Positions 18,881-27,360 of a stretch of DNA of 64,000 bases are shown here, piece after piece. Source of the stretch: Tepidisphaeraceae bacterium (GTDB lineage Bacteria > Planctomycetota > Phycisphaerae > Tepidisphaerales > Tepidisphaeraceae); the NCBI GenBank assembly GCA_035998445.1, contig DASYHQ010000018.1, positions 62,001-126,000 of the forward strand, in the 5' to 3' direction. Every line of letters starts with the position of its first letter. Within the stretch, counting starts at the first letter, position 1. The translations under genes were made by a program, and so were the position numbers. Below the pieces are notes generated by a model. It did not search any database. It worked only from the letters and a program-made list of their open reading frames with translations, and was not told the DNA's origin.

Positions 18881-19340
18881 GCGCCGAATGTCATTTCGGC
18901 TCGCCGGACGAGATCCGAGCGTGCCCGATAACAACCGGCCGCGCCAGATAAGATCCGGACGCGCCAAACATGATCCGGAGGCTCCGGATAATTGCCGACC
19001 GCGCCGGATAATATTTGAAGGCTCCGGATAATAACTGACCGCGCCGGATAATATTTGGAGGCTCCGGATAATAACTGATCGCGCCGGATGATATTTGGTG
19101 GCTCCGGATAATAACTAGCCGCGCCGGATGATATTTGGTGGCTCCGGATAATAACTGGCCGCGCCGGATAATATGTGGAGGCTCCGGATAATAACTGAAC
19201 GCGCCGGATGAGATACGGCCGCGGCGGGTAATAGCCGATCGCGCCGGATGATATTTGGAGGCGGCGGATAATCGCTGGGCGGGCCGGATAATCGCTGGGC
19301 GCAGCGGATGAGATCTGAGAGCGCGGGATAATTGTCGCCT
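18881..19340. repeat. 20-bp tandem array, 23 units
   Basis: Twenty-three consecutive 20-bp units with no gaps, alternating between two half-types: GCGCCGGATAATATTTGGAG and GCTCCGGATAATAACTGACC. The higher-order period is therefore 40 bp. The junctions create dyads; the best is the perfect 17-bp ATCCGGAG-G-CTCCGGAT at 18973-18989. Units drift toward both ends. A 20-bp period does not keep a reading frame, so the long minus-strand open frame across it is very unlikely to be a gene. Confidence 0.92.
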
Positions 19341-19690
19341 TCGTCGGGATTAAGTCGGGGCGGTGGTGGGTCGATAGGACGCACGGTGCCGGGCGTTTGG
19401 GCGGCAAGGGGAACGTTGGCGATCGGGCGACCCATAACGTCCCGTTTTTCTCACTGCGATGGTGGGACGTTAATCTTCCGGGGTGGACGAAGGGACCCGC
19501 GTGGTGGGCCACGCAACTTCCGTGGCGGACGACGGAACTTCTGTACAACCGCACGACCGACCCGCCGCGGCCGATCCGAACGGGGTCAGGCAAATTGAGA
19601 AGCCCTGAGAATGAAAAAGAAGGATGAACGCGGCGCGGCCCGTACGGCGCGCCGCTTCTTCCTTTGCCCTTCCGCCTTCATACTTCCACA

Positions 19691-20233
19691 CTACCGCCCT
19701 GGCGGGGGCACGTCGGGCCGGCGGGCGTTGACGTCGCTGGGACTCAAGTCCTGCCCGCGGCGGGCGGCGATGTCGTCGGGTGTATAGAGGGCGGCACCGT
19801 CGGGCAGGCGGGATTCGTTGCCGAAGTTCGTCAGCATGTGGTTCAACACCGCGGCCATGTTCGCGTCGGCCAGGTGGCCCATGGGGGGCATCGGGGCGCG
19901 CCAGCGGGGGCTGGTGAGGCCGTAGAGGTGCACGTCGATCAGGTAATCGCGCCCGCCCGGCGCGGCCAGCAGGTCGGCGGCGTGACCGAGGCCGGGGTAT
20001 TGGTCCCAGCCTTGGCCGTTGGTGCCGTGACAGTTCAGGCAGTTGACGTAGTAGGATTGCCGCCCCACCGCGCGCCAGTCGAACGTCGTGTCGCGCGGCT
20101 CGAAGCGCGAGAATGACGTGGGCTCGTCGGAAAGGATGACCTGCCTGGACCGTGCCCACGCGAAGAAGGCCGAGAAGGCGATGAGCAGCACGGCCAGGGT
20201 GATGAGTGCGATGTGGGCGATGAGGTGTCGCAT
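19691..20233 (-). CDS. Membrane-anchored c-type cytochrome
   Basis: 180 residues. An uncleaved N-terminal helix (IALITLAVLLIAFSAFFAWA) anchors a single class I cytochrome c domain with haem motif CLNCH (about residues 70-74). The likely axial Met lies in PMPPMGHLADANMAAVLNHM. The C-terminal 40 residues are Pro/Arg-rich. It follows the flavocytochrome gene by 18 bp on the same strand, so it is probably its electron acceptor or donor outside the membrane. Coding and haem binding are confident; the partner is inferred. Confidence 0.88.
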   Translation of the reverse strand: MRHLIAHIALITLAVLLIAFSAFFAWARSRQVILSDEPTSFSRFEPRDTTFDWRAVGRQSYYVNCLNCHGTNGQGWDQYPGLGHAADLLAAPGGRDYLIDVHLYGLTSPRWRAPMPPMGHLADANMAAVLNHMLTNFGNESRLPDGAALYTPDDIAARRGQDLSPSDVNARRPDVPPPGR

Positions 20234-20251
20234 GGTGCGTGGCCTTTGATG

Positions 20252-21568
20252 CTAAGCCAGGTCGAAGCGTTCCATGTGGATGTGCCGCTCGGGCACGTCG
20301 TGACCGATGAGCGACTTGTGCACCGCGGCCATCATCGCGGGCGGGCCACAGACGAAGAACGCGCGGGTGAAGCGCTCCTTCGGGATGTGCCGCTCGAGCA
20401 GCTCGCTGGTGATCTGGCCGGTATCCACCTCGATGTGGTCGGGCGGGCTTTCCAGCACGTATCGCACCTCGAGTTGGAGGCGTTCCTTCAGTCGCTCGAT
20501 CTCGTCGTGGTAGGCGGCGTCGTCGAGCGACTTGTCGGCGTAGATGAGCATGACCGGCCGCGGATCTTCGCGGTCGGCCATGGTGCGGAGCATCGAGACG
20601 AACGGCGTGATGCCCACCCCACCGGCGATGAAGACGTAACCGACGGCCGGGTAGCGGTCGATGCTGAACGCGCCGTGAGGGCCGTCGACGTAGGCGAGCG
20701 TGCCCGGGGCGATGTCCTTCAGGCGCTTCGTGAAATCGCCCAATGCCTTCACGCCAAACTCGATGCGGCCGGGCTTCTCGGCGCTGCCGGCGAAGCTGAA
20801 GGGATGCTCTTCGAGCGTGAAGGGTGTGCCCTCCAGCTTGATCCAAGCGAACTGGCCGGGTTCGAACGTCATGCCGTCCTGCCCCACGGGTTCGAGGGTG
20901 AGCACGTTGGTGTCGCCGCGCTCGGGCGTGATGGCGGCGATGCGCCACGTGTATTCCTTCTGCCGGACGGGCTTCCACACCCGCAGGTAAAGCACCAGCC
21001 CCACGGTGATGACGGCGATGCCGATCCAGACGGCGTGCTTCCAGAACGTGTTCGTGTACAGCCCCGCCATCGAGACGTGCAGCTGCGCGAACACCACCGC
21101 CGCCACACCCAGCACCAGGTGCGAGAGGCGCCACATCTCGTAGTTCAACCGCAACCGCTCGCGAAACACCGAGGTGACGACGATGGCGATTAGCGAGAAG
21201 ATGGCGCCCCACGCCGAGCGGCTGGCCCAGTTGCCGCCGAGCGGGTTGAGCAGCTTTGCGCGTGAGGGATTGTCGATCACGATGATGATGGGGTGCAACA
21301 GCACGAGCCCCACGGCCACCAGCGCGATCTGCCGGTGGTAGCGCAGGATGACATCAATACCGTACGGGGCCGTGACGCGCTTGAACCGGGCGATCAACAC
21401 GAACTGCACGGCGATCTGCGTCAGGGCGACGAAACCCAGCGCAACCGAGAATTCCAGCCAGAACCCGCGCCCGCTGGGCACCGGTGGCACCAGCATCAGC
21501 CCCACGGGCAACAGCACGACCAACAGGTAAAGCGCGATCCAGAAGAAGCCGGAGATCGTTCGAGACAT
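20252..21568 (-). CDS. Ferric-reductase-like membrane flavocytochrome
   Basis: 438 residues from the ATG at 21568 (GGAGGG ribosome site). The N-terminal half has about six membrane helices of the ferric-reductase type with His residues suited to haem b (RYHRQIALVAVGLVLLHPII; SHLVLGVAAVVFAQLHVSMA). The C-terminal half is an FAD/NAD(P) module: FAD site HPFSFAGSAE, phosphate/nucleotide motif YVFIAGGVGITPFVSMLRTM, and the terminal FFVCGPPAMMAAVHKSL. It transfers electrons from NAD(P)H through FAD and haem across the membrane. The paired cytochrome c gene suggests the acceptor. Confidence 0.9.
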   Translation of the reverse strand: MSRTISGFFWIALYLLVVLLPVGLMLVPPVPSGRGFWLEFSVALGFVALTQIAVQFVLIARFKRVTAPYGIDVILRYHRQIALVAVGLVLLHPIIIVIDNPSRAKLLNPLGGNWASRSAWGAIFSLIAIVVTSVFRERLRLNYEMWRLSHLVLGVAAVVFAQLHVSMAGLYTNTFWKHAVWIGIAVITVGLVLYLRVWKPVRQKEYTWRIAAITPERGDTNVLTLEPVGQDGMTFEPGQFAWIKLEGTPFTLEEHPFSFAGSAEKPGRIEFGVKALGDFTKRLKDIAPGTLAYVDGPHGAFSIDRYPAVGYVFIAGGVGITPFVSMLRTMADREDPRPVMLIYADKSLDDAAYHDEIERLKERLQLEVRYVLESPPDHIEVDTGQITSELLERHIPKERFTRAFFVCGPPAMMAAVHKSLIGHDVPERHIHMERFDLA

Positions 21569-21769
21569 GTCACCCTCCGGCAGAAAAAACCGTTGCTGCG
21601 ATGGCGGCAACGAAGGATCCCGGTTGCCGTCCGCGGTGCCCGTGCGAGCACGGCACGGTCAAGTTCTCGTACGGGATGGCGATCTCGTCAACGGCAAGAA
21701 TTCGGGCAGCGACGACGCCGATGGCTTAGCGTCGGTATTTGGTGGGAAGCGTCGAGAAGCGTCGAACAG

Positions 21770-21853
21770 TGGCCTCAATCGGAGTCGAACCGATACGCCC
21801 GTGAAGGCGGTGGATTTTGAATCCACTGCGTCTGCCAATTCCGCCATGAGGCC
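21770..21853 (-). tRNA. tRNA-Leu (anticodon CAA)
   Basis: The reverse strand gives the acceptor GGCCTCA pairing with TGAGGCC, a long variable arm (class II, 84 nt) and the anticodon stem-loop GTGGA-TTCAAAA-TCCAC, which places CAA at positions 34-36. The T arm carries GGTTCGACTCC. CCA is not encoded. Confidence 0.95.
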
Positions 21854-21965
21854 GGGGAATTTTCGACGCGGATTGTAGGATGGCCGCCGATCGATCGCAA
21901 GTCGCGCGTTGCGCACGGCGCGGCAGTGGAACGAACGGGGGCGGTGCGGGTAATGTTGATCGCCT

Positions 21966-22751
21966 ATGTTTGACGAGCCCAACGAACCCCCTGCCGACCG
22001 TCCGACCGATCCCGCCGTTCGCGCCAAGGACAAGGCCGACGAACTGCGCATGCACGCCGACCTGGCGGCCGTGTTTGAGGGACATCGCAAGTTCGACGCG
22101 GAGCTGCGGAGCGATCTTCCGGCCGACACCGCGCGCGACATTCAGCGACGCATCGGGCGATTGGAGAAATCCAGGTCTGCCGACAGTCCGCTGCTGCCTG
22201 AGAGCGTTGCGGGTGAGGCGGCCGAGCTGTTGAACCTGCCGCAGGCGGGCTCGCTGTCGACTAACGACTATCACATCCACCGCCGCCCGGGCGAAGCGAT
22301 GATCGTCCGCTGGTTGACCGGCGAGCAGGTCGAGCAGTTCTACACGCGCGTTCAGGCCCACTTCGATGTCGGGCTGACCGGAGTGCGCGAGGATGAACGC
22401 CAAGCCCTCGGCTGGAAGCAGGACCCCGCCACGCTGGCCTACTTGGACGCGCTGGACACGCTCGAAGTGAAGATGGCTGAACGCTACCTGCGCGAACCGA
22501 TCCGCACGCTCGGCCTGTTCGTGCTGTCCACGCTGGCGATCGACGAGATGAACATCGCCCACGTCTGCGACTACCTCATCGGCCTGCCGGCCGTCGACGT
22601 GGTGGGCGCCGCATCCGCCCCGCCAGCGGAACCGACCGAGCAGGATCTCACCTGGTTCTTCAAGCTCTTCTCCCTGCGCGGCACGATCGACGGCGTCGAA
22701 CGCATGTGCTTCTTCACGTACCTGCAGAAGACCGACGACACTCCGTGGTAA
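21966..22751 (+). CDS. Conserved hypothetical protein
   Basis: 261 residues, soluble. The N-terminal third is charged and helical (AVRAKDKADELRMHADLAAV). The middle contains STNDYHIHRRPGEAMIVRWL. A C-terminal region is hydrophobic enough to be a buried helix but not a clear membrane span. I recognise no family. It is divergent from tRNA-Leu and followed by a family B repeat. Composition and codon bias match real genes. Confidence 0.75.
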   Translation: MFDEPNEPPADRPTDPAVRAKDKADELRMHADLAAVFEGHRKFDAELRSDLPADTARDIQRRIGRLEKSRSADSPLLPESVAGEAAELLNLPQAGSLSTNDYHIHRRPGEAMIVRWLTGEQVEQFYTRVQAHFDVGLTGVREDERQALGWKQDPATLAYLDALDTLEVKMAERYLREPIRTLGLFVLSTLAIDEMNIAHVCDYLIGLPAVDVVGAASAPPAEPTEQDLTWFFKLFSLRGTIDGVERMCFFTYLQKTDDTPW

Positions 22752-22786
22752 GCGCGGTCCATCTCGATGTTCGGCATCCGCCTCCC

Positions 22787-22920
22787 CACGTAGCATGGGC
22801 GTCTCGCCCATGCCCGCACCCGAAGCGAAAATTGCCGCCCCCGTTCAGTAGCGCATCATTCGACAACGGCCACGTCTTCTCTTCTGCTGACATGCATGGG
22901 CGAGACGCCCATGCTACGTG
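22787..22920. repeat. Family B inverted repeat
   Basis: CACGTAGCATGGGCGTCTCG and its complement bracket about 85 bp. Same family as 15245-15382. Confidence 0.85.
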
Positions 22921-23032
22921 AAGACGGCTGCCTTACCGGCCAAATACCCACCCCGCCCCCCACCGTGTGACAGTCGCCCACCATCGCCCTATACTGCCTA
23001 GCCAAACTGTGGATTTTGACCAGGAGCGCCCG

Positions 23033-24268
23033 TTGTCCGACCGCTATTTCCAGCACACGTTTCCGAACGGTTTAACCCTGCTCGCCGAGCGCATGCCCGG
23101 CATGCAGTCGGCCGCCATGAACCTCCTGTTGCCCGCGGGCTCCGCCGGTGATCCCGTCGGCCGCTCCGGCGCCGCCACCGTGCTCTCCGACCTCGTCCTG
23201 CGCGGGGCCGGCGTCCGCGACAGCAAGCAACTCACCGACCACCTCGACCGCCTCGGCCTGCAGCGGTCCAACAGCGTCGGCGTCCACCACAGCCGCTTCA
23301 GTTGCGCCGCCCTGGCCGACCACGTGCTCGCCGGCCTGCCCGTCTATGCCGACATCGTGCAGCGCCCGCAGTTGCCCCAATCCGGCTTCGACGCCGCCCG
23401 CGACCTCGCCGTTCAGGCGGTGGAAGGATTAGATGATGACCCGCGCCAGAAGCTGCTGATCAAACTGCGCGAGTGGCACTTCCCCTCGCCCTATGGCCGC
23501 AGTTCGATGGGCACGACCGACTCGCTCGAAAAGCTCACGCTCGACCTGTGCAGGTCCGACTTCGAGCATCGCTACCAGCCGCACGAGTCCATCCTCGCCG
23601 TCGCGGGCAAGGTCGACTTCGCGCAGTTGAAGGATGAGGTCGAACGCCACTTCGGCGCCTGGACCGGCGACGCCCCCACACCGTTCGACGTCGTGCCACC
23701 GCCCGGCAGTCGCTTCCATGAACATCAGGACAGCGAGCAGACGCACATCGGCGTCGCGTATAAAAGCATCCCCGAGACCAGCGACGACTACTACGTCATC
23801 CGCCTCGCCATCGAGGTGCTCAGCGGCGGCATGAGCGGTCGACTCTTCACCGAAGTGCGCGAGAAGCGCGGCCTCTGCTACAGCGTCTGGGCGGGCTACA
23901 GCGGCCTGAAGGAACAAGGCCACATCCTCGGCTACGCCGGCACCAGCAACGAACGCGCCCAGGCCACGCTCGACTGCATGCTCTCCGAACTGCACCGTTT
24001 GACTGATGGCATCACCGACGCCGAACTCCAGCGCGCCAAGACCGGCCTGAAGGCCAGCACGGTCATGCAAGGCGAAAGCACCAGCAGCCGCTCCGGCGCC
24101 ATCGCCCACGACTGGTTCGTCCGCGGCCGCCTGCGCACGCTCGACGAGATCAAATCCGCCATCGACGCCGTCACCCTCGACCGCGTCAACGCCTTCCTGA
24201 AAGCCAACCCGGCCAACGGCTTTACGATCGTCACGGTCGGCCCGAAGGAACTGAAGCTGCCGGAGTAA
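23033..24268 (+). CDS. M16 (insulinase-family) protein lacking the zinc site
   Basis: 411 residues from a TTG at 23033, chosen because AGGAG lies 7 nt upstream; an earlier in-frame start at 22967 has none. The M16 fold is recognisable (TFPNGLTLLAERMPGMQSAA near the start; EVREKRGLCYSVWAGYSG in the second half). The HxxEH zinc motif is absent: the equivalent stretch reads GRSGAATVLSDLV. It is therefore probably the non-catalytic subunit of an M16 heterodimer, with the catalytic partner at 27361. Confidence 0.88.
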   Translation: MSDRYFQHTFPNGLTLLAERMPGMQSAAMNLLLPAGSAGDPVGRSGAATVLSDLVLRGAGVRDSKQLTDHLDRLGLQRSNSVGVHHSRFSCAALADHVLAGLPVYADIVQRPQLPQSGFDAARDLAVQAVEGLDDDPRQKLLIKLREWHFPSPYGRSSMGTTDSLEKLTLDLCRSDFEHRYQPHESILAVAGKVDFAQLKDEVERHFGAWTGDAPTPFDVVPPPGSRFHEHQDSEQTHIGVAYKSIPETSDDYYVIRLAIEVLSGGMSGRLFTEVREKRGLCYSVWAGYSGLKEQGHILGYAGTSNERAQATLDCMLSELHRLTDGITDAELQRAKTGLKASTVMQGESTSSRSGAIAHDWFVRGRLRTLDEIKSAIDAVTLDRVNAFLKANPANGFTIVTVGPKELKLPE

Positions 24269-24330
24269 CGTTAGCGGTCAACTACCTCTGCTCCCTCAAC
24301 CATCGAAAAGACCCATAGCCCACTAAAATA

Positions 24331-24367
24331 CAACAGTTGTTGCTTTCGACGGCCATTGTTGTAATAT
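24331..24367 (+). promoter_or_regulatory. Promoter with overlapping dyad upstream of PEP-CTERM gene
   Basis: TTGCTT at 24340-24345 and TAATAT at 24362-24367, 16 bp apart, form a good sigma-70-type promoter. The dyad CAACA-GT-TGTTG at 24331-24342 overlaps the -35 element and could be an operator. Confidence 0.45.
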
Positions 24368-24461
24368 GAGAGACTACGGTCGTCAGCGGGGTGTACCCGC
24401 AGCATCTCGACGACCTGCTTTCTTCGGTGCAACTGGCCGAACGTCTTTCGAGGAGGAAATG

Positions 24462-25151
24462 ATGACCCGGACTCTAGTTACGCTCTCCGTCGCGATCGCC
24501 GCACTAACGCCACTGACAGTTGAAGCGGCGCCGATCTTCATCGACTTCGCCACCGGCACCGGCAACACGCCTGCAGCTCCAACCAACTTCAACCGCGTGG
24601 TCGACGCCACCAGCGTCACGAACCTCATCGATATCGATGGCGACGCGACGGCCGTCGATATCACCGTGAACAACGTGCCCTCTGGGAGCAACTCAGGCCG
24701 CACCCCGGCCGCCAACACCGATGCCGCCATCTTCGGTTCCGCCCTTGTCAACCACATCGCCTCCAATACCGTGGCCATCCAGGTGACCTTCTCAGACCTG
24801 ATCCCGGGTTTGGCATACGATTTCGTAGGTAGCGCGTCGCGCGGCAATTTGGCTACGGATGGCAGTCAGCGCGCCATCGGCACCTACACGTTCACGGGCG
24901 CAGGCACCCCAACCTCAGTCGACTTCGAACCCGTCAACAACAACAGCCAAGTGTTTCGCGCTGACGACGTGTTCGCCAACGCATCCGGCGAGATCGCCCT
25001 CACCGTCACCCGGCACGCCAACAACAACTACAACTTCGTGTTCCTCAACGCCCTGAGCATCGAGGCCGTGGCCGTTCCCGAGCCCGCATCCATGTCCCTG
25101 CTGGCCCTCGGCGGCGTCGCCCTGCTGGGTCGTCGCAAGCGGGCCTGCTGA
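24462..25151 (+). CDS. PEP-CTERM sorting-domain exported protein
   Basis: About 229 residues. AGGAGG sits 5 nt before the ATG at 24462 (another ATG at 24459). A signal peptide (TLVTLSVAIAALTPLTVEAA) leads to a secreted, Asn/Thr/Ala-rich beta-type domain. The C-terminus is a PEP-CTERM signal: VPEPASM, a hydrophobic helix and RRKR. Such proteins are cleaved and anchored by an exosortase and are often matrix proteins; no exosortase is in this window. It has its own promoter and terminator. Confidence 0.9.
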   Translation: MTRTLVTLSVAIAALTPLTVEAAPIFIDFATGTGNTPAAPTNFNRVVDATSVTNLIDIDGDATAVDITVNNVPSGSNSGRTPAANTDAAIFGSALVNHIASNTVAIQVTFSDLIPGLAYDFVGSASRGNLATDGSQRAIGTYTFTGAGTPTSVDFEPVNNNSQVFRADDVFANASGEIALTVTRHANNNYNFVFLNALSIEAVAVPEPASMSLLALGGVALLGRRKRAC

Positions 25152-25178
25152 TCTCGCCCGTCCGTTCTCAAAAACGAT

Positions 25179-25214
25179 AAGCACCGGCGGCCATTCGGCC
25201 GCCGGTGCTTTTTT
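25179..25214 (+). terminator. Rho-independent terminator of PEP-CTERM gene
   Basis: AAGCACCGGCGGCC, loop ATTC, GGCCGCCGGTGCTT, then Ts. The perfect 14-bp stem starts 28 bp after the stop codon. Confidence 0.95.
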
Positions 25215-25290
25215 CCGTTCGGTTGATCGCTTGCCTTGGTCGTCGTTGCTGCAGTGGTTCGATTGCCACCGCCCGCCGTTCCGCGCAACC

Positions 25291-25524
25291 TCACGCCGCC
25301 GGCAGTAGCGGCAGCGTTGCGGCTTGGGGCGGGCCGGCGATGGCTCTGCTCACGTCGTACTTCTCGTTGCCGCTCAGCAGGAACCGCCCGGAGTTCACCT
25401 CGTCCAGGTACCGATCGCGCAGCTCGCGCGCTGCTGCCACGTAGCGGGGGTCGTTCTTCTGCTTCGGGCGCAGTTGCCGCTTCACCACCGCCGCCGTCGG
25501 CTCATCCGCGACCGTCTGCGTCAC
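25291..25524 (-). CDS. Small hypothetical protein, possibly a truncated gene
   Basis: 77 residues from a GTG at 25524. The core KNDPRYVAAARELRDRYLDE ... SGRFLLSGNEKYDVSR looks like real protein. The frame continues upstream without a stop to about 25690, through an Ala-Pro-repeat linker encoded by the GGGGGC hexamer tract, but I find no ATG, GTG or TTG there. Either the gene starts at 25524 or it is the 3' remnant of a longer gene. Function unknown. Confidence 0.5.
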   Translation of the reverse strand: MTQTVADEPTAAVVKRQLRPKQKNDPRYVAAARELRDRYLDEVNSGRFLLSGNEKYDVSRAIAGPPQAATLPLLPAA

Positions 25525-25576
25525 TGGCGCCGGCGGAGCAAACCAAAGCCTGCTCTTCGCCGCCGCCGGAGGCGCG

Positions 25577-25633
25577 GACGCGGGCGCGGGGGCGGGGGCA
25601 GGGGCGGGGGCGGGGGCGGGGGCGGGGGCGGGG
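25577..25633. repeat. GGGGGC hexanucleotide tract
   Basis: About nine copies of GGGGCG/GGGGCA hexamers. On the minus strand they read as (Pro-Ala)n in the frame of the small gene downstream. On the plus strand the G runs could form a G-quadruplex. Confidence 0.85.
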
Positions 25634-25742
25634 GATTGCAGGACGAACCCCTCGACGTGAAAGCAATCACAAATCTCGCAGGCGTGCCTGAACCTGCACT
25701 ACGCTCGATCAGCAGGCGTCACCTGAGGAAGCCGCCAAGGTT

Positions 25743-25826
25743 ATGAACGCCATATTCAGGAACGTTCTCGGCATTCGTCCTCATACGGGCGAGGTGGACG
25801 ATTACGCTGTCGGAGCCGAATGGTAG
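25743..25826 (+). CDS. Candidate 27-residue ORF or gene fragment
   Basis: It starts MNAIFRNVLGIRPHTG and ends VGAEW. The same frame reads upstream as LDQQASPEEAAKV to a TGA, with no start codon that has a ribosome site. Amino acid use looks protein-like, so this may be the tail of a decayed gene. Weak support. Confidence 0.25.
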   Translation: MNAIFRNVLGIRPHTGEVDDYAVGAEW

Positions 25827-25934
25827 CGGGATAACCCGCCGCTGGAGCGGACCGCGGGGGTCGCAGCGATAAAGGGGTTGAGCGATAAAGGAGTCGGGAG
25901 TCTTTGATTGTGGCGGGCGATCGAGGAGACGACG

Positions 25935-26225
25935 ATGGGTGAACAAAGCGATTGGCGGCCGCCGAAGGAAGACCGGCAGGGGCTCGCGATGTTTATCGCG
26001 GGGACGTGCATCGTGCTGGGGCTGGTCTGTCGCGGGTGCGCCATGGGGTGGGCAAGCGAGTCGGTGCGGCGGTTTGCCGGCAGCGTGGGTGACGCGCGGT
26101 CGGACATGCTGTGGTACAGCTTCGTTGGGGATGTCGGCGCCGTGCTGGCGTTGTTCGGGACGATCTTGCTGGCGATCCTGATCGGCCAGTGGACACGCGC
26201 GGGCCGATCGGGATCGCAACACTAG
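25935..26225 (+). CDS. Small membrane protein
   Basis: 96 residues from the ATG at 25935 (GAGGAG 6 nt upstream). A charged N-terminus (GEQSDWRPPKEDRQG) precedes two hydrophobic helices (AMFIAGTCIVLGLVCRGCAM; GAVLALFGTILLAILIGQW). The stop codon TAG is the first triplet of the adjoining family D element. No family recognised. Confidence 0.65.
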   Translation: MGEQSDWRPPKEDRQGLAMFIAGTCIVLGLVCRGCAMGWASESVRRFAGSVGDARSDMLWYSFVGDVGAVLALFGTILLAILIGQWTRAGRSGSQH

Positions 26226-26357
26226 GTTCTGTCTGAAAACACAATTTGGGGCGATCGCCCGTAGGGGCAGGCCTCCGTGCCTGCCCGTTCTTTCGGCAGA
26301 AGACGAGGCGGGCAGGCACGGAGGCCTGCCCCTACGAGACCTTTTCAGACAGAACCT
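26223..26357. repeat. MITE-like element, complete copy (family D)
   Basis: The terminal inverted repeats AGGTTCTGTCTGAAAA and TTTTCAGACAGAACCT match perfectly over 16 bp. Inside is a long hairpin with arms GGGCAGGCCTCCGTGCCTGC. Length about 135 bp, no coding capacity, no obvious target duplication. A partial copy is at 18402-18512. Confidence 0.85.
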
Positions 26358-26393
26358 GGAGCTTACGGGGGCGGCTTCGGGGTGGCCTCGGGT

Positions 26394-27044
26394 TTACGTC
26401 TCCTGATGTTGCGGCAGTGACTTGGCGGGCGGGGTCGCGGCGGCGGTGCTGTCGGGCAGGCGGCGTTCGTCGCTGATGATTTCGGAGACGTACTCCTTGA
26501 TGCGGTCGTCGTTCAGCAGTTGGCTCATCAGCACTCTGCGGTAGCTCGTGGCGCGCATCTGCTCCTTCAGCGAATCGGTACGCTCGGTCTTCAGCTTCTC
26601 GTTTTGCGAGTACAGGGCTTCTTCCAACGCTTCGTTCTCCAGCAGCAGCGCGTACATGGCGTCGGCCTTCTTGCCGCCGGAGCTGAACATGCCGCCGAGG
26701 CCGGCGGCCTTCTTGCGATATTCCTCGACCTTGGTGGTCATCTGCTCGATCTGCGCCTTCAGCCCGGCGTTGTCGGCCTTCACGGCGTTCAGTTCCTGCT
26801 CGTACAGCGTCTTGAAACTCTTCTGGGCGGTGAAAAGTTCCTGCTCGCGGGCGTCGATGGCCTTGGCGGCGTTGCGGCTGCCCCGCCAGCGGCCGACGCG
26901 GTAGCCGACGAACAGCAACAGCAGCGTGCCGATGACCGCCAGCGTGTAGAACATGGCGGCGACGACGGGGGAACTGAACTGGATGAAGCCGTCGTCAGAC
27001 AGCGTGGCGGTTTGGGCGAGGAGCATAAGGGGGTGCAGGGTCAT
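26394..27044 (-). CDS. Single-pass membrane protein with coiled coil
   Basis: About 216 residues from the ATG at 27044; the longer frame runs into a family E repeat and is not credible. One membrane helix (VAAMFYTLAVIGTLLLLFVG) is followed by a long coiled coil (KAIDAREQELFTAQKSFKTL ... LKAQIEQMTTKVEEYRKKA). The C-terminus is Pro/Ala-rich. The topology suggests a membrane-tethered scaffold. No family recognised. Confidence 0.75.
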   Translation of the reverse strand: MTLHPLMLLAQTATLSDDGFIQFSSPVVAAMFYTLAVIGTLLLLFVGYRVGRWRGSRNAAKAIDAREQELFTAQKSFKTLYEQELNAVKADNAGLKAQIEQMTTKVEEYRKKAAGLGGMFSSGGKKADAMYALLLENEALEEALYSQNEKLKTERTDSLKEQMRATSYRRVLMSQLLNDDRIKEYVSEIISDERRLPDSTAAATPPAKSLPQHQET

Positions 27045-27098
27045 GGGTGGGATTGTAGCCCGGGCGGCCCGCTGGATGAACGGGCGGATTTCGGCGGG

Positions 27099-27243
27099 CG
27101 AATGACCAATGACCAAAATCGAATGACCAATGACCAAACCCGAATGACCAATGAATGACCAAGCACCAATGACCAATCATTGTTCATTGTTCATTGTTCA
27201 TTGGGGTTTGATTGGTCATTCGGGCTTGGTCATTGGTCATTCC
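27099..27243. repeat. Family E repeat, best copy
   Basis: GAATGACCAATGACCAA occurs several times on the left and its complement (TTGGTCATTGGTCATTC) on the right, with TTGTTCATTGTTCATTG in the middle. A large cruciform is possible. Confidence 0.9.
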
Positions 27244-27247
27244 AAAT

Positions 27248-27287
27248 CACCCTCACCTCGCCTCTCCCGAAGCATGCGGGAGAGGGA
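27248..27287. repeat. Family I repeat
   Basis: CCCTCACC-TCGCCTCTCCCG and CGGGAGAGGG form a hairpin. Related copies are at 28632, 41231, 42647, 48399 and 48551. Confidence 0.7.
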
Positions 27288-27360
27288 CCGAAGCTGAACC
27301 GTCCGCCTCCCGCACGCCGCACCCCGTTTCCTTCCCCCGCCGCCCGGCTACAATGTCGGC

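Noticed and set aside
18877..19593. A 238-residue minus-strand open frame over the 20-bp array
   Set aside because: A 20-bp period shifts frame at each unit, there is no ribosome site, and the peptide is low-complexity.
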